A program made the translations under genes and the position numbers. The notes beneath the pieces were generated by a model that was not told where the DNA came from, searched no databases, and saw nothing but the letters and a program-made list of their open reading frames with translations. A stretch of DNA of 64,000 nucleotides, taken from the NCBI GenBank assembly GCA_038235275.1, contig JBBSUC010000001.1:124001-188000 (forward strand). The letters are read 5' to 3'. This stretch comes from Persicitalea sp038235275 (GTDB lineage Bacteria; Bacteroidota; Bacteroidia; Cytophagales; Spirosomataceae). Numbering within the stretch: the stretch's first letter is position 1; each line of letters begins with the position of its first letter. Positions 35,678-44,365 of this stretch are shown here, piece after piece.

Positions 35678-37453
35678 ATGAAAACCAAAATAGTAAAGTA
35701 CGGACTTGCCGCGACCGCCCTGCTGGCGAGCGTGACGGCCTGTAACGACGAATTCCTGACGCGCGAACCGCAGGGGCAGTACAGCCCGGCCGCTCTCAAG
35801 TCTGCCGGAGGAGTGGAGGGCCTGCTGCTGGGCGCCTACGGCATGGTGGACGGGCGCGGCCTGGACGGTCAGGCCGATTGGGAGAACGACATCCAGAACT
35901 GGGTGTTCGGTGGCGTAGCTTCCGACGACGCCTACAAGGGTACCGACTCGGGCGACCAGCCTGAAGAGTCGTTCATTGAGAAATACGATTTTCAACCCAA
36001 TTTCAGCCACATCACCAACAAGTGGCGGGGACTGTACAAGGGTGTGGCCCGTACAAACGACGTTTTGAATACCCTGAAAGACGTTACCACTATCCCCGAT
36101 TCGCGCCGCAAACAGATCGTGGCCGAAACCCGCTTCCTGCGCGGGCTGTTTCATTTCGAGGCCCAGAAGATGTGGAAGAATCCGCTTTACATTGATGAAG
36201 CAACATTCCAATTGGATGACCTGGAGAGCACCAAGATACCCAATGGCGGCCCAATCTGGGACAAAATCGAGGGCGACTTCAAGGCGGCAATGGCCGACCT
36301 GCCCGAAACGCAGGCCGAGGTGGGCCGCCCCACCAAGTGGGCGGCGATGGGTTTTCTGGCCAAGGCATACATGTACCAGGGTTGGGACGTGCTGACGGGC
36401 GCCCCCAACGCAGCCAAACTCAACGCGGCCAAGCCGCTGCTGGAAGCCATCATCGCTTCGGGAAAGTTTAGCCTGATGCCCCGATTCGACCAAAACTTCC
36501 TGGTTGGTTTCCGGAACAACGCGGAATCGATTTGGGAGGTGCAATATGCAGTGTCAAGCGCCGCTGATGGTGCCGCCGACGCTGGCGTTGGACTCGCCCA
36601 CCCCTACATCGATCCCTGGGGATGCTGCGGGTTTTACCAACCCTCGCAAAATTTGGTCAATGCCTTTAAGACCGACGCCAACGGTCTGCCGCTGCTGGAC
36701 ACGTTCAACGAAAGCGATGTCAAGAACGACCAGGGTCTGAAATATACTGAAGCATTCGTTCCCTACGCAGGCAACCTCGATCCCCGCCTGGACCACACGG
36801 TAGGTCGCCGGGGCATTCTGTTCAAAGATTTCAAGATCCACGGCAGCGACTTCATCCGCGACCAGACCTATGCCGGGCCCTACTCGCCCAAGAAACACAT
36901 CGCCGAGCGGGCAGGCTTCGGCATCGGGGGCTGGGGCAACCTGTCGAGCAACAACTACCGCATCATGCGTTACGATATGATACTGCTTTGGCTTGCCGAG
37001 GTAGAGGTGGAGGTAGGTAGTTTGGAAAAGGCGAAGGATTTGGTCAACCAGGTGCGTGCCCGCGCGGCCAATCCCGCTGGATTCGTAAAGAAGGCCGTGC
37101 AGGGCCCCGCTTCGCGCGACGATTACACCGTGCTGGACGAGCCGGCGGCCAACTACGTCATCAAGCCTTACACCTCCTTCACAGACAAGGCGATGGCCCG
37201 CAAGGCCGTGCGCTTCGAAACCCGCCTGGAATTCGGGATGGAAGGCCATCGCTTCTTCGATCTCCAGCGATGGGGAGTGCAGTCTCCCGTGCTGAAAGCC
37301 TACCTCGCCGAGGAGCAGACGAAGCGGGTGTACCTGAAGGACGCGAAGTTCGATCAGGGCAAGAACGAGTTCTACCCCATTCCGCAAACGGCCATCGACC
37401 GGTCGTACAAGGCGGGAGAACCGACGCTGACGCAGGACCCGGCGTACAAGTAG
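35678..37453 (+). CDS. SusD/RagB family outer membrane lipoprotein
   Basis: A 591-residue lipoprotein with signal MKTKIVKYGLAATALLASVTAC (lipobox SVTAC). Family marks are EFLTREPQGQYSPAALKSAGGVEGLLLGAYG, the helix RKQIVAETRFLRGLFHFEAQKMW, and the C-terminal FETRLEFGMEGHRFFDLQRWG and KNEFYPIPQTAIDRS. It pairs with the SusC gene 39 nt upstream and is followed by a strong terminator at 37476. The paired heparinase-like lyase suggests an acidic polysaccharide as ligand; this is inference. Confidence 0.95.
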   Translation: MKTKIVKYGLAATALLASVTACNDEFLTREPQGQYSPAALKSAGGVEGLLLGAYGMVDGRGLDGQADWENDIQNWVFGGVASDDAYKGTDSGDQPEESFIEKYDFQPNFSHITNKWRGLYKGVARTNDVLNTLKDVTTIPDSRRKQIVAETRFLRGLFHFEAQKMWKNPLYIDEATFQLDDLESTKIPNGGPIWDKIEGDFKAAMADLPETQAEVGRPTKWAAMGFLAKAYMYQGWDVLTGAPNAAKLNAAKPLLEAIIASGKFSLMPRFDQNFLVGFRNNAESIWEVQYAVSSAADGAADAGVGLAHPYIDPWGCCGFYQPSQNLVNAFKTDANGLPLLDTFNESDVKNDQGLKYTEAFVPYAGNLDPRLDHTVGRRGILFKDFKIHGSDFIRDQTYAGPYSPKKHIAERAGFGIGGWGNLSSNNYRIMRYDMILLWLAEVEVEVGSLEKAKDLVNQVRARAANPAGFVKKAVQGPASRDDYTVLDEPAANYVIKPYTSFTDKAMARKAVRFETRLEFGMEGHRFFDLQRWGVQSPVLKAYLAEEQTKRVYLKDAKFDQGKNEFYPIPQTAIDRSYKAGEPTLTQDPAYK

Positions 37454-37475
37454 TAATTTAGACTAGTTATTCTGT

Positions 37476-37510
37476 CAAAGAGGCGACCTCATGTGTCGCC
37501 TCTTTGTTTT
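37476..37510 (+). terminator. Strong hairpin terminator of the second susCD operon
   Basis: CAAAGAGGCGAC and GTCGCCTCTTTG are exact reverse complements (12 bp) around a 7-nt loop and are followed by TTTT. It lies 23 nt after the SusD stop. Confidence 0.9.
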
Positions 37511-37626
37511 GCAGTGTGTGGGTACGGATATTACTACTACTTGTTCCCGCTCTTGTCGATTGGTTACCTGCCGAACGTCTGTTGGATCGAGTTCAAAAGT
37601 CTTTGAATAAGAATTTTCTATACTGA

Positions 37627-38199
37627 CTATTCCTTACTCTCCTTCAAAAACTCTTCCGTAAAATGCTCCTGCCTTTTAGGTAACGAAAACTTCTGCGCGT
37701 TGTAGGTTGCCGTATCTCCGTGCGGAATAGACAACGATACCCACGAACCGCCCCGCAGCATTTTGCCGATAAACATGACTTGCCCGACGTGGCTCGCGTA
37801 GTGCGCCAACTGCCGATTGATGGCTTCGGTCACGGTGTGACCCTGGTTGCGGATGTAGATTATTTTTTCCAAATCATGCTCGGTAAGTAGGCGCAAAGCA
37901 TCGAGCAGACATGCCCAGCCCGCTTCCCACTTAGCCAGCACTTCTTCCCGATTCGTAACGTCGTTGTCGAATTCACCTTCGCGGTCGCGCCAGTCCTTTT
38001 CGCCATCGGTGGTCAGGAAATCGGTCCAGCGGGAGAGCATGTTACCTCCCAAATGCTTGACGATGTTGGCGATGCTGTTACTTTCGCCGTTGGCCTTCCA
38101 GAAAAATTGCTCCTCGGAAAGCTGAGCAAAGGTCTTATCGCCCAGCATTTTGTAATACTCGAATTGCTTGACGATGCTGGGGAGGTAGGTGCTGTTCAT
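37627..38199 (-). CDS. DinB-like (DUF1572) protein
   Basis: A 190-residue four-helix-bundle protein of the DinB superfamily. The three expected metal histidines are present: His49 in IANIVKHLGGNM, and His133 and His137 in RQLAHYASHVGQ. DinB-type proteins bind a metal and often act as thiol-dependent transferases or have unknown roles; the DUF1572 branch has no settled function. The C-terminus (PKRQEHFTEEFLKESKE) is charged. It lies 34 nt downstream of the membrane protein gene at 38234-38878 on the same strand, so the two may be cotranscribed. Confidence 0.85.
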   Translation of the reverse strand: MNSTYLPSIVKQFEYYKMLGDKTFAQLSEEQFFWKANGESNSIANIVKHLGGNMLSRWTDFLTTDGEKDWRDREGEFDNDVTNREEVLAKWEAGWACLLDALRLLTEHDLEKIIYIRNQGHTVTEAINRQLAHYASHVGQVMFIGKMLRGGSWVSLSIPHGDTATYNAQKFSLPKRQEHFTEEFLKESKE

Positions 38200-38233
38200 A
38201 CTCTGTCTTTTAGATAAAAGTACCGAATTGCTA

Positions 38234-38878
38234 TCAAATGCGAAAATAAAACGATGGGACCACTACGCTGGGTAGCCAAACGTAGGGAAAATGAGAGATG
38301 GCAATATTGGGCTGGTCGAAACCCAGGCTTTGGAACGGCGAAGGTGCGGATAGAATGGCCAACACAACGATATTCAGCAGCAAGCTGAGGCAGGTCAAAT
38401 TCCAGAGCATCACCGAGGAAGGAGGAAGCACTTTCTTCACAAAACCGTAATAATAAATCAGCGGGGCGGTTAAACCAGCAATAATGTCCAAATTCCGGCC
38501 TTCAAAGGTCATAATTTCGGGAATAGCCCTCGCTACGAATAAAAAATATAGGACAATTTCGACGCCAACTCTAACCGTGTGCAGAATCGTCAGCTTTCCT
38601 ATATCCAGACTATCGATGAAAGTTCGTCCGCTCGAGGTCAAAAAAAAACCGGCAATGAGAAGGGCAAGCGGCAGGGCCAAAAGCCCAAAGCGGGGCGGAA
38701 TAGTTTGAATTTTGTAAAAGCCCAGTAGGGCAAGACAGGCTTGTAGAAGCATCCACAAGCCCATGCTAATCAACATCCAGCGGGACTTCGATTCAGAAAT
38801 TGCAAAATAAAATAGATCCACACTAAGCAGGGTAATTAGGATGAAGCAGACATCGAGGGTCGTCGAGACGTTTTCCAT
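38234..38878 (-). CDS. Multi-pass membrane protein, unknown
   Basis: A 214-residue protein with about six hydrophobic helices (about 9-27, 36-54, 66-81, 95-115, 129-147 and 158-179) and no cleavable signal or catalytic motif that I recognise. Short charged loops and a C-terminal FPYVWLPSVVVPSFYF segment. Upstream of, and on the same strand as, the DinB-like gene. Function unknown. Confidence 0.6.
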   Translation of the reverse strand: MENVSTTLDVCFILITLLSVDLFYFAISESKSRWMLISMGLWMLLQACLALLGFYKIQTIPPRFGLLALPLALLIAGFFLTSSGRTFIDSLDIGKLTILHTVRVGVEIVLYFLFVARAIPEIMTFEGRNLDIIAGLTAPLIYYYGFVKKVLPPSSVMLWNLTCLSLLLNIVVLAILSAPSPFQSLGFDQPNIAISHFPYVWLPSVVVPSFYFRI

Positions 38879-38950
38879 ATTATGTGATCATTTTTTGTAA
38901 AAGGCAATATAAATAGATCGCTATTCAAGGCGCATACTTACAAAAAATCC

Positions 38951-38958
38951 TATCTTTG
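38951..38958 (+). promoter_or_regulatory. Bacteroidota-type -7 box TATCTTTG
   Basis: TATCTTTG matches the consensus and lies 148 nt before ATG 39106, implying a leader of about 140 nt. The far-upstream TTG start at 38956 falls within this box and is therefore rejected. Confidence 0.55.
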
Positions 38959-39105
38959 CGACTCTCGTTAATTATAGTAAAGGAACCAAAAAAGCCTTTA
39001 TTCCCTTTCCTTCCCCACAATAGGCCTTTCAATCCCCAAGAATCCCCTTCTTGTATTTCACGGAATAATCTATTTTCCTATTCAAATTCTGTTTTTAAAG
39101 TTTGC

Positions 39106-40635
39106 ATGAAAAAATACTTCAATCTGTTCGACCTTTCCCAAAAAGTCGATTATAAAACCGAAATACTCTCTGGTCTGACGGTCGCCCTGGCGCTGATTCC
39201 TGAAGCGGTAGCCTTTGCCTTCATCGCCGGACTTTCGCCGCTGACGGGGTTGTACGCGGCTTTCGTTATGGGTTTGATTACGTCCATTTTTGGTGGTCGG
39301 CCCGGCATGATTTCCGGCGCGACGGGAGCCGTGGCGGTGGTCATCGTGGCTTTAGCCAAATCCCACGGCGTGGAGTACGTTTTTGCGACGGTCGTATTGG
39401 CGGGCGTGATTCAAATCACCGCCGGACTGCTGCGGCTGGGCAAGCTTATGCGGCTAGTGCCGCATCCCGTCATTTTTGGTTTCGTGAACGGTTTGGCGAT
39501 CATCATTTTCATGTCGCAACTCGATCAGTTCAAGGACGCCTCGGGCGCCTGGCTAACGGGCACGTCACTCTACGTCCTGCTGGGTTTGGTACTGACGACG
39601 ATGTTCATTATCTGGGCCATGCCCAAGTTCACCAAAGTCGTTCCGGCTTCGCTGACGGCTATTCTAGTTATTTTCGGCGTCGTTACCTACTTCGGCATCG
39701 ACACCAAAACCGTCGGCGACATGGCTTCGATTCAGGGCGGCTTCCCGCCCTTCCATCTGCCCAGCGTGCCCTTTACCTTTGAAACGCTTACCATCATTTT
39801 TCCTTACGCCGCCATCATGGCCGGGGTGGGGCTGATCGAGAGCCTCTTGACGCTGAACATCATCGACGAAATAACTGAAACGCGCGGGCGCGGTAATAAA
39901 GAGGCCGTGGCGCAGGGCGCCGCCAATATTCTGTCGGGCGTATTTTCGGGGATGGGCGGTTGCGCCATGATCGGGCAGAGCCTTATCAATATTTCGTCGG
40001 GCGCACGGGCGCGGCTGTCGGGCATCGTGGCGTCGGTGATGTTGCTGGTTTTCATTATGTTCGGCTCGGGACTCATCGAGCAGCTGCCGATGGCGGCACT
40101 CACCGGGCTGATGATCATGGTCGCCATTGGCACCTTCGAGTGGGCGAGTCTGCGGACTTTTACCAAAATGCCCAAGTCCGATGTGTTCGTGATGGTACTC
40201 GTTACCCTGGTAACGGCCCTGCTGCACAACCTGGCTTTGGCCGTTATCGTGGGCGTCATCATCGCCGCATTGGTTTTTGCCTGGGACAACGCCAGGCGCA
40301 TTCGCGCCCGCAAGCGGTTCGACGAAGACGGCACGAAGCACTACGAAATTTACGGCCCGCTGTTCTTCGGTTCGGTAGCAGCCTTCAATGAAAAATTCGA
40401 CGTGCTGAACGATCCCGACGAGATTGTAATCGACTTCGAGGAAAGTCGCGTGGTGGATATGTCGGCCATCGAGGCCCTCAATAAAATCACCGAGCGGTAT
40501 CAGAAGGTTGGCAAGAAAGTACACCTCAAACACCTTAGCCCCGACTGTCGGAAGCTTTTGGCGAACGCCGAGACGTTGATCGATGTCAATGTTTTGGAAG
40601 ACCCCAGGTATAAAGTGGCGGTAGATATGGTGTAG
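39106..40635 (+). CDS. SulP family inorganic anion transporter with STAS domain
   Basis: A 509-residue membrane protein. The SulP core is clear: KTEILSGLTVALALIPEAVAFAFIAGLSPLTGLYAAFVMG at the start, GRPGMISGATGAVAVVI, and GRGNKEAVAQGAANILSGVFSGMGGCAMIGQSLINISSGARARLSG. The C-terminal about 90 residues are a STAS domain (IYGPLFFGSVAAFNEKFDVLND, VIDFEESRVVDMSAIEALN). Members carry sulfate, bicarbonate or dicarboxylates, usually with H+ or Na+. No sulfate-assimilation or carbonic anhydrase gene is adjacent, so the ion is unknown. ATG 39106 is chosen because it gives the usual short N-terminus; the longer frame runs through the promoter. Confidence 0.93.
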   Translation: MKKYFNLFDLSQKVDYKTEILSGLTVALALIPEAVAFAFIAGLSPLTGLYAAFVMGLITSIFGGRPGMISGATGAVAVVIVALAKSHGVEYVFATVVLAGVIQITAGLLRLGKLMRLVPHPVIFGFVNGLAIIIFMSQLDQFKDASGAWLTGTSLYVLLGLVLTTMFIIWAMPKFTKVVPASLTAILVIFGVVTYFGIDTKTVGDMASIQGGFPPFHLPSVPFTFETLTIIFPYAAIMAGVGLIESLLTLNIIDEITETRGRGNKEAVAQGAANILSGVFSGMGGCAMIGQSLINISSGARARLSGIVASVMLLVFIMFGSGLIEQLPMAALTGLMIMVAIGTFEWASLRTFTKMPKSDVFVMVLVTLVTALLHNLALAVIVGVIIAALVFAWDNARRIRARKRFDEDGTKHYEIYGPLFFGSVAAFNEKFDVLNDPDEIVIDFEESRVVDMSAIEALNKITERYQKVGKKVHLKHLSPDCRKLLANAETLIDVNVLEDPRYKVAVDMV

Positions 40636-40643
40636 TGCCTTGA

Positions 40644-41219
40644 TCAGGCTCCTACTTCAATTCCGTATTTATGCAGCAAACCAGCCAACCCGCTCAAAGA
40701 AAACTTCGCCTTCCTGATTCGGTTATTTTCGGGATCAATGGAATAGTTAAAGGCGCTGCGGAAGTCCGCTTTTTCTAAATTAGTGCGATCAAAAATTGCT
40801 CCGGCGAAATCGCATTCCTGAAAAATAGAACTTATAAAATCTGCTTCGGTAAAATCCACTTCGTGCAGATTGCAATTTCTGAATTTAGCCTTCTTCAAAA
40901 CCAATTTGTAAAAAGAGGAGAGGTTCAACTGGCAGCTATCGAAATGCATCGTCAGCAGAAACGGATTGCAGTTCTCGAAGTGCAGCCCCAACATCTTGCA
41001 GTCCTGGAACTGCACGTTTTTGAAGGCCGTTTTATTAATTTTGGCTAAACTCAAATTGCAGTCTTCAAAAGAGCAATCTACAAAACCCACACCCGAAAGG
41101 TCCGAATCCGCGAAGTTGCAGTTCCTGAACGTGCAGTCTTCGTACTCGCCTTTGGGGAGCTTGCCCTCCGTGAAATCAAGATTTAGGTACGTTTCACTTT
41201 CAACGTAATTGGAATTCAT
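40644..41219 (-). CDS. Pentapeptide-repeat protein, Qnr-like
   Basis: A 191-residue right-handed quadrilateral beta-helix protein. Five-residue repeats with central Phe/Leu run from about residue 20 to 150 (FRNCNFADSDLSGVGFVDCSFEDCNLS, FTEADFISSIFQECDFAGAIFDRTNLEKADF), with a short C-terminal cap (KAKFSLSGLAGLLHKYGIEV). Layout and length resemble the Qnr/McbG group, which mimics DNA and protects gyrase, but most chromosomal members have no tested role. The start ATG overlaps the folB stop (ATGA), so translation is coupled to folB. ATG 41219 is used; a longer frame would run into folB. Confidence 0.85.
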   Translation of the reverse strand: MNSNYVESETYLNLDFTEGKLPKGEYEDCTFRNCNFADSDLSGVGFVDCSFEDCNLSLAKINKTAFKNVQFQDCKMLGLHFENCNPFLLTMHFDSCQLNLSSFYKLVLKKAKFRNCNLHEVDFTEADFISSIFQECDFAGAIFDRTNLEKADFRSAFNYSIDPENNRIRKAKFSLSGLAGLLHKYGIEVGA

Positions 41220-41566
41220 CCTTCCAAAGTAATCTTCGACCGCAAACAAACCCCCCCGATCGGCGGATTAAACTTAGAAACCGCCACGTGAACCTTCTCC
41301 ACGTCAGGGTACTGATCGCGTACTTTTTCGATGAGGCGGTACGCGATGTGTTCCAGCAGCCGGGCGCGTTCCTGCATCACTTCAGCGGCGATAGCGTAGA
41401 GTTCTTCGTAGTTGACCGTACCGCGCAGACGGTCGTTCTGGGCGGCGACGGAGAAGTCGGTGTGAATTGTGATGTCGAGTGAGTACTTGTTGCCCACTTT
41501 TTGCTCCTCGTCATAGTAGCCGTGGTAGGCAAAAAACTCCAGGCCTTCGAGTGAAATCGTTCCCAT
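41216..41566 (-). CDS. folB: Dihydroneopterin aldolase
   Basis: A 116-residue protein matching FolB: GTISLEGLEFFAYHGYYDEEQKVGNKYSLDI at the start, the tyrosine/glutamate of the pterin site (YHG, EEQ), TVNYEELYAIAAEVM, LLEHIAYRLIEKV, and VHVAVSKFNPPIGG with the catalytic lysine near its start. It converts 7,8-dihydroneopterin to 6-hydroxymethyl-7,8-dihydropterin and glycolaldehyde in folate synthesis. It starts 9 nt after the DivIVA-like stop and overlaps the pentapeptide gene by 4 nt, so these three form one transcript. Confidence 0.93.
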   Translation of the reverse strand: MGTISLEGLEFFAYHGYYDEEQKVGNKYSLDITIHTDFSVAAQNDRLRGTVNYEELYAIAAEVMQERARLLEHIAYRLIEKVRDQYPDVEKVHVAVSKFNPPIGGVCLRSKITLEG

Positions 41567-41575
41567 GGTATTTTT

Positions 41576-42457
41576 TTAAGCGATTTCGTCGAAAAAGGAA
41601 CCCTTACCTTTCGATTCTTCGGTAGTAGTTTCTCCGTCGTTCGTGCCTTCGGCCACATTCAATTCTTCGGCGGCTTTTCGGCTGTTGGCCAATCTTTCTA
41701 CTTCGGTGAGGGCTTCGGCGGCAGCATCCTGTTCGTCGTCTTCTCGCTCATCCTTGGTCTCTGTTTCTTCACGGATGGTTTCCCCGGAGTTTCCCACTGT
41801 AGCAACCACTTCCTGGCTCGGATCCGTTACTTCATGCTCGTCATTTTCTTCATTTTCCTCCGCCTGCGTGGGTCGGTTGGCGGCATCCGTTACCTGCTGC
41901 TTAATTTCCTCCATTTTTTGGGCAAAGGAATAGTCCTGGCTGAATTTTTTCTCAAAACGCTCCACCGTCTCATTGGTATTGCTCACCAGCGATTTGAGCT
42001 GCACCACCACATTGTCGCGGTACTTTTCCATCGCCTTGAAGTCGCGCTCCTGGTTTTTGAGTTCGTTGATGATCTCCTCGCGAACGTACTTGGCCTCGTT
42101 CTCGGCGTCCTGCACGATCATAGCGGCCTTGCGCTTGGTTTCGGCGATGGCCTCGTCCGTTCTGCGACGTGACTCTTCGAGGTATTTCTCGGCGGCTTTG
42201 TTGGCCTGTTCGGTGATTTGGGTGCTGGTGTCTTCGGCGGTTTTCAACGTACGGAAAAGCGTCATTTCCACGTCCCGCAGTTTGTTGAGTTCTTTTTCCG
42301 CGATTTCAAGCTGCATTTTCAGCATCTTGTTTTCATTCATCACACGCTCCCATTCCTGCGAAAGGGAATTCAAAAAGGCGTTGACATCGTCGATGTCGTA
42401 GCCCCGGAATCCTTTTTCAAAAGTATGCTGCCGGATATCGATAGGGGAGATTTTCAT
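41576..42457 (-). CDS. DivIVA-domain coiled-coil protein
   Basis: A 293-residue cytoplasmic protein. The first 30 residues are the DivIVA motif (ISPIDIRQHTFEKGFRGYDIDDVNAFLNSL), followed by a long coiled coil (about 35-195, many heptads with KAAEKYLEESRRRTDEAIAETKRKAA) and an acidic, disordered tail (about 200-293). DivIVA domains bind curved membrane or act as scaffolds for growth and division proteins; in Bacteroidota their role is little known. First gene of a set with folB and the pentapeptide protein. Confidence 0.88.
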   Translation of the reverse strand: MKISPIDIRQHTFEKGFRGYDIDDVNAFLNSLSQEWERVMNENKMLKMQLEIAEKELNKLRDVEMTLFRTLKTAEDTSTQITEQANKAAEKYLEESRRRTDEAIAETKRKAAMIVQDAENEAKYVREEIINELKNQERDFKAMEKYRDNVVVQLKSLVSNTNETVERFEKKFSQDYSFAQKMEEIKQQVTDAANRPTQAEENEENDEHEVTDPSQEVVATVGNSGETIREETETKDEREDDEQDAAAEALTEVERLANSRKAAEELNVAEGTNDGETTTEESKGKGSFFDEIA

Positions 42458-42574
42458 TCTTATAGCCTGTTTTATGGAATATTTCGCTTTGATAATTCGG
42501 TTAAGTACCGATTAATATGGCAATTTTCAAAAACAATTTAGCCATTGGCAGTCGGGCTTCGTCTGGAACGCCAG

Positions 42575-42605
42575 CCCAGTACGCTCAGCCCGACAGAGCG
42601 TTTGG
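42575..42605. repeat. Dispersed palindromic motif TACGCTCAGCCCGACAG
   Basis: TACGCTCAGCCCGACAGAGCG can fold (CGCTC with GAGCG). A close relative, TACGCTCAGCCTGACAG, is at 57720-57736. The 271-nt spacer that holds it (42458-42728) shows no gene; it also has a hairpin GCGCGGTT/AACCGCGC at 42632-42665. Confidence 0.6.
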
Positions 42606-42728
42606 CTCCGTCCCGCTCCGACGTAACAGTCGCGCGGTTGTCTATCGCCCCTTCAATAACCGCGCCAGATTGTCGTATAGATCTTAATCTTGTGAAGGTT
42701 TCAACAGTTTGTAAGTAGCCGTTAGCTT

Positions 42729-43631
42729 TCATTCTTCTATTTCCCAGACTGAAACGCTGCGGTCGTCGCTGGCCGATACCAGCCAATTGTTTTCCGGCAG
42801 CCACAAAAGTTTGTTGATGGAAGTGGCATGGCCGGCGTAGCGGGCCCGGTCCACGACCTTGACGAGCCGTAAGGTGTCAGCCTCCCAGATTTTGATGGAC
42901 TTATCCATGCTGGCCGTGGCCAGGTACGCCCCATCAGCGCGGAAGGCGATATCGTTGATGGCGAACATATGCGCCGGAACATCCTTTATTAATGTGTAAT
43001 TTTTTGTGGCATCCCACGCTTTCAGGTGGGCATCGCGACTGCCCGTGACCAGTTGCCGCCCATCGGGCGAATATTGCGCGGCAAACACCGAATTGTCGTG
43101 AGCCGGAATTCTGTTTTTCAAAGCCAAAGTATCCAGATCGAATATCCCAACGCTCCAATCGCTGAACCCGGCGGCCAGTTCGCGGTGGTTGGGCCGAAGG
43201 GTCAGCGTGCGGGCGCTTTTACCGGCGGCTTTCAGGTGTTTTTTAATGGCAAAAGAAGGAATGTCGATGACCACAATGACGCCATCGCCCAGAGCCACAA
43301 AAGCAGTTTCTTGCCAGATTTTAATGTCGAAAATAGCCGCTGAGCTTATTTTCATGGACGCCACGACTTTCTTCTCGACGGGGTCGATGACCTGAATTCC
43401 CTCGTAGTTCTGCCCCACCCACAGCAGCCCCGTCCGCTCATCAACCGCCAAAGCGTACACCGACGCCCCGACACGGGCTACCAAATCGCCAAGATCGGGC
43501 TTGGTGACGTCCCAGCGCACGACCAGCCCATCGCCTCCGGCGGAATAGAAGCCCCGCCCGGCAGAATCGGCAATTAATCCGTACACGCAATCGCGATGAC
43601 CCGAAAAAGTATCTATTTTGCGCACTTTCAT
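42729..43631 (-). CDS. WD40 repeat protein
   Basis: A 300-residue protein made of about seven WD40 blades, for example IDTFSGHRDCVYGLIADSAGRGFYSAGGDGLVVRWD, IPAHDNSVFAAQYSPDGRQLVTGSRDAHLKAWD, VPAHMFAINDIAFRADGAYLATASMDKSIKIWE and RYAGHATSINKLLWLPENNWLVSASDDRSVSVWE. It should form one beta-propeller used for protein binding. No signal peptide when started at ATG 43631, which removes nine residues from the longer frame. It is divergent from the phosphopantetheinyl transferase gene across 38 nt. Confidence 0.9.
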   Translation of the reverse strand: MKVRKIDTFSGHRDCVYGLIADSAGRGFYSAGGDGLVVRWDVTKPDLGDLVARVGASVYALAVDERTGLLWVGQNYEGIQVIDPVEKKVVASMKISSAAIFDIKIWQETAFVALGDGVIVVIDIPSFAIKKHLKAAGKSARTLTLRPNHRELAAGFSDWSVGIFDLDTLALKNRIPAHDNSVFAAQYSPDGRQLVTGSRDAHLKAWDATKNYTLIKDVPAHMFAINDIAFRADGAYLATASMDKSIKIWEADTLRLVKVVDRARYAGHATSINKLLWLPENNWLVSASDDRSVSVWEIEE

Positions 43632-43669
43632 AGCAGGAGGGAAGGTTTTGCAAAACAAACGCAGATGAT

Positions 43670-44299
43670 ATGCCGCTCGTTCACGCCGAGAACATCACCG
43701 AAGAATGCCGACTGCTGGTTTGGGAACTTACCGAATCAGTCAAGGGGCTGCACGAAATATTGCCCGCCGCTGCGGATTTGGCAGAATTTCCCACCATTTC
43801 GCACCCCCAAAAAAAGCGCGAGTGGCTGGCTGGAAGGGTGCTGCTCGCGCAAATAGTAGCCGAAGCGGGTGAAGTTTTCCAGGGTACCTGGAAAGACGAA
43901 CACGGCAAACCTTTTCTAATCGGCAGTCCGCACTACATCTCAATTACGCACACCTTCGACTACGTAGCGGCGGTCATTCATCCCACGCTTCCAGTCGGGA
44001 TCGATATGGAGAAAATGGATGATAAGCTGCTTCGTACCGCCCGCAAGTATCTTAACAAAAATGAAATGGATGAAGCGGGGGATTCGCTTTCGACGCTATG
44101 TACTTACTGGTGCGCCAAGGAAGCGCTTTTTAAGCTGAATGGCAGAAATAAAGTGAGTTTCAAAAATGCTATAAGAATCCAGCCTTTCTTACAAAACGCT
44201 GCGCAACTTCACGGAACTCTCGATGACGCCGGGCGGCGCGTGGAATCAGAATTGCACGTGCGGTGGTTAGGAGAATATTGTTTGGTGGTGGGGGTGTGA
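43670..44299 (+). CDS. 4'-phosphopantetheinyl transferase superfamily protein
   Basis: A 209-residue Sfp-like enzyme. The magnesium site motif PVGIDMEKMDD (Asp112, Glu114) and the coenzyme A motif YWCAKEALFKL (Lys150, Glu151, Lys155) are present, with ISITHTFDYVAAVI between the two halves. It moves the phosphopantetheine arm of coenzyme A onto a serine of an acyl or peptidyl carrier protein. No polyketide, peptide synthetase or fatty acid genes are nearby, so it may be the general carrier-protein activator of this genome. Confidence 0.9.
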   Translation: MPLVHAENITEECRLLVWELTESVKGLHEILPAAADLAEFPTISHPQKKREWLAGRVLLAQIVAEAGEVFQGTWKDEHGKPFLIGSPHYISITHTFDYVAAVIHPTLPVGIDMEKMDDKLLRTARKYLNKNEMDEAGDSLSTLCTYWCAKEALFKLNGRNKVSFKNAIRIQPFLQNAAQLHGTLDDAGRRVESELHVRWLGEYCLVVGV

Positions 44300-44365
44300 G
44301 TGCAGCAGGTGTGTAAGAAAAAAGATATTACTGTGATGCTTTCAAGCACGATGGATAGTCACTCG

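Noticed and set aside
35654..36544. 296-residue minus-strand frame opposite SusD
   Set aside because: Antisense shadow of a clear SusD gene.
39664..40533. 289-residue minus-strand frame opposite the SulP transporter
   Set aside because: Antisense shadow; His/Gln-rich with no family pattern.
42538..42804. 88-residue minus-strand frame overlapping the WD40 gene end
   Set aside because: Runs through a repeat-bearing spacer and overlaps the WD40 C-terminus; no conserved features.
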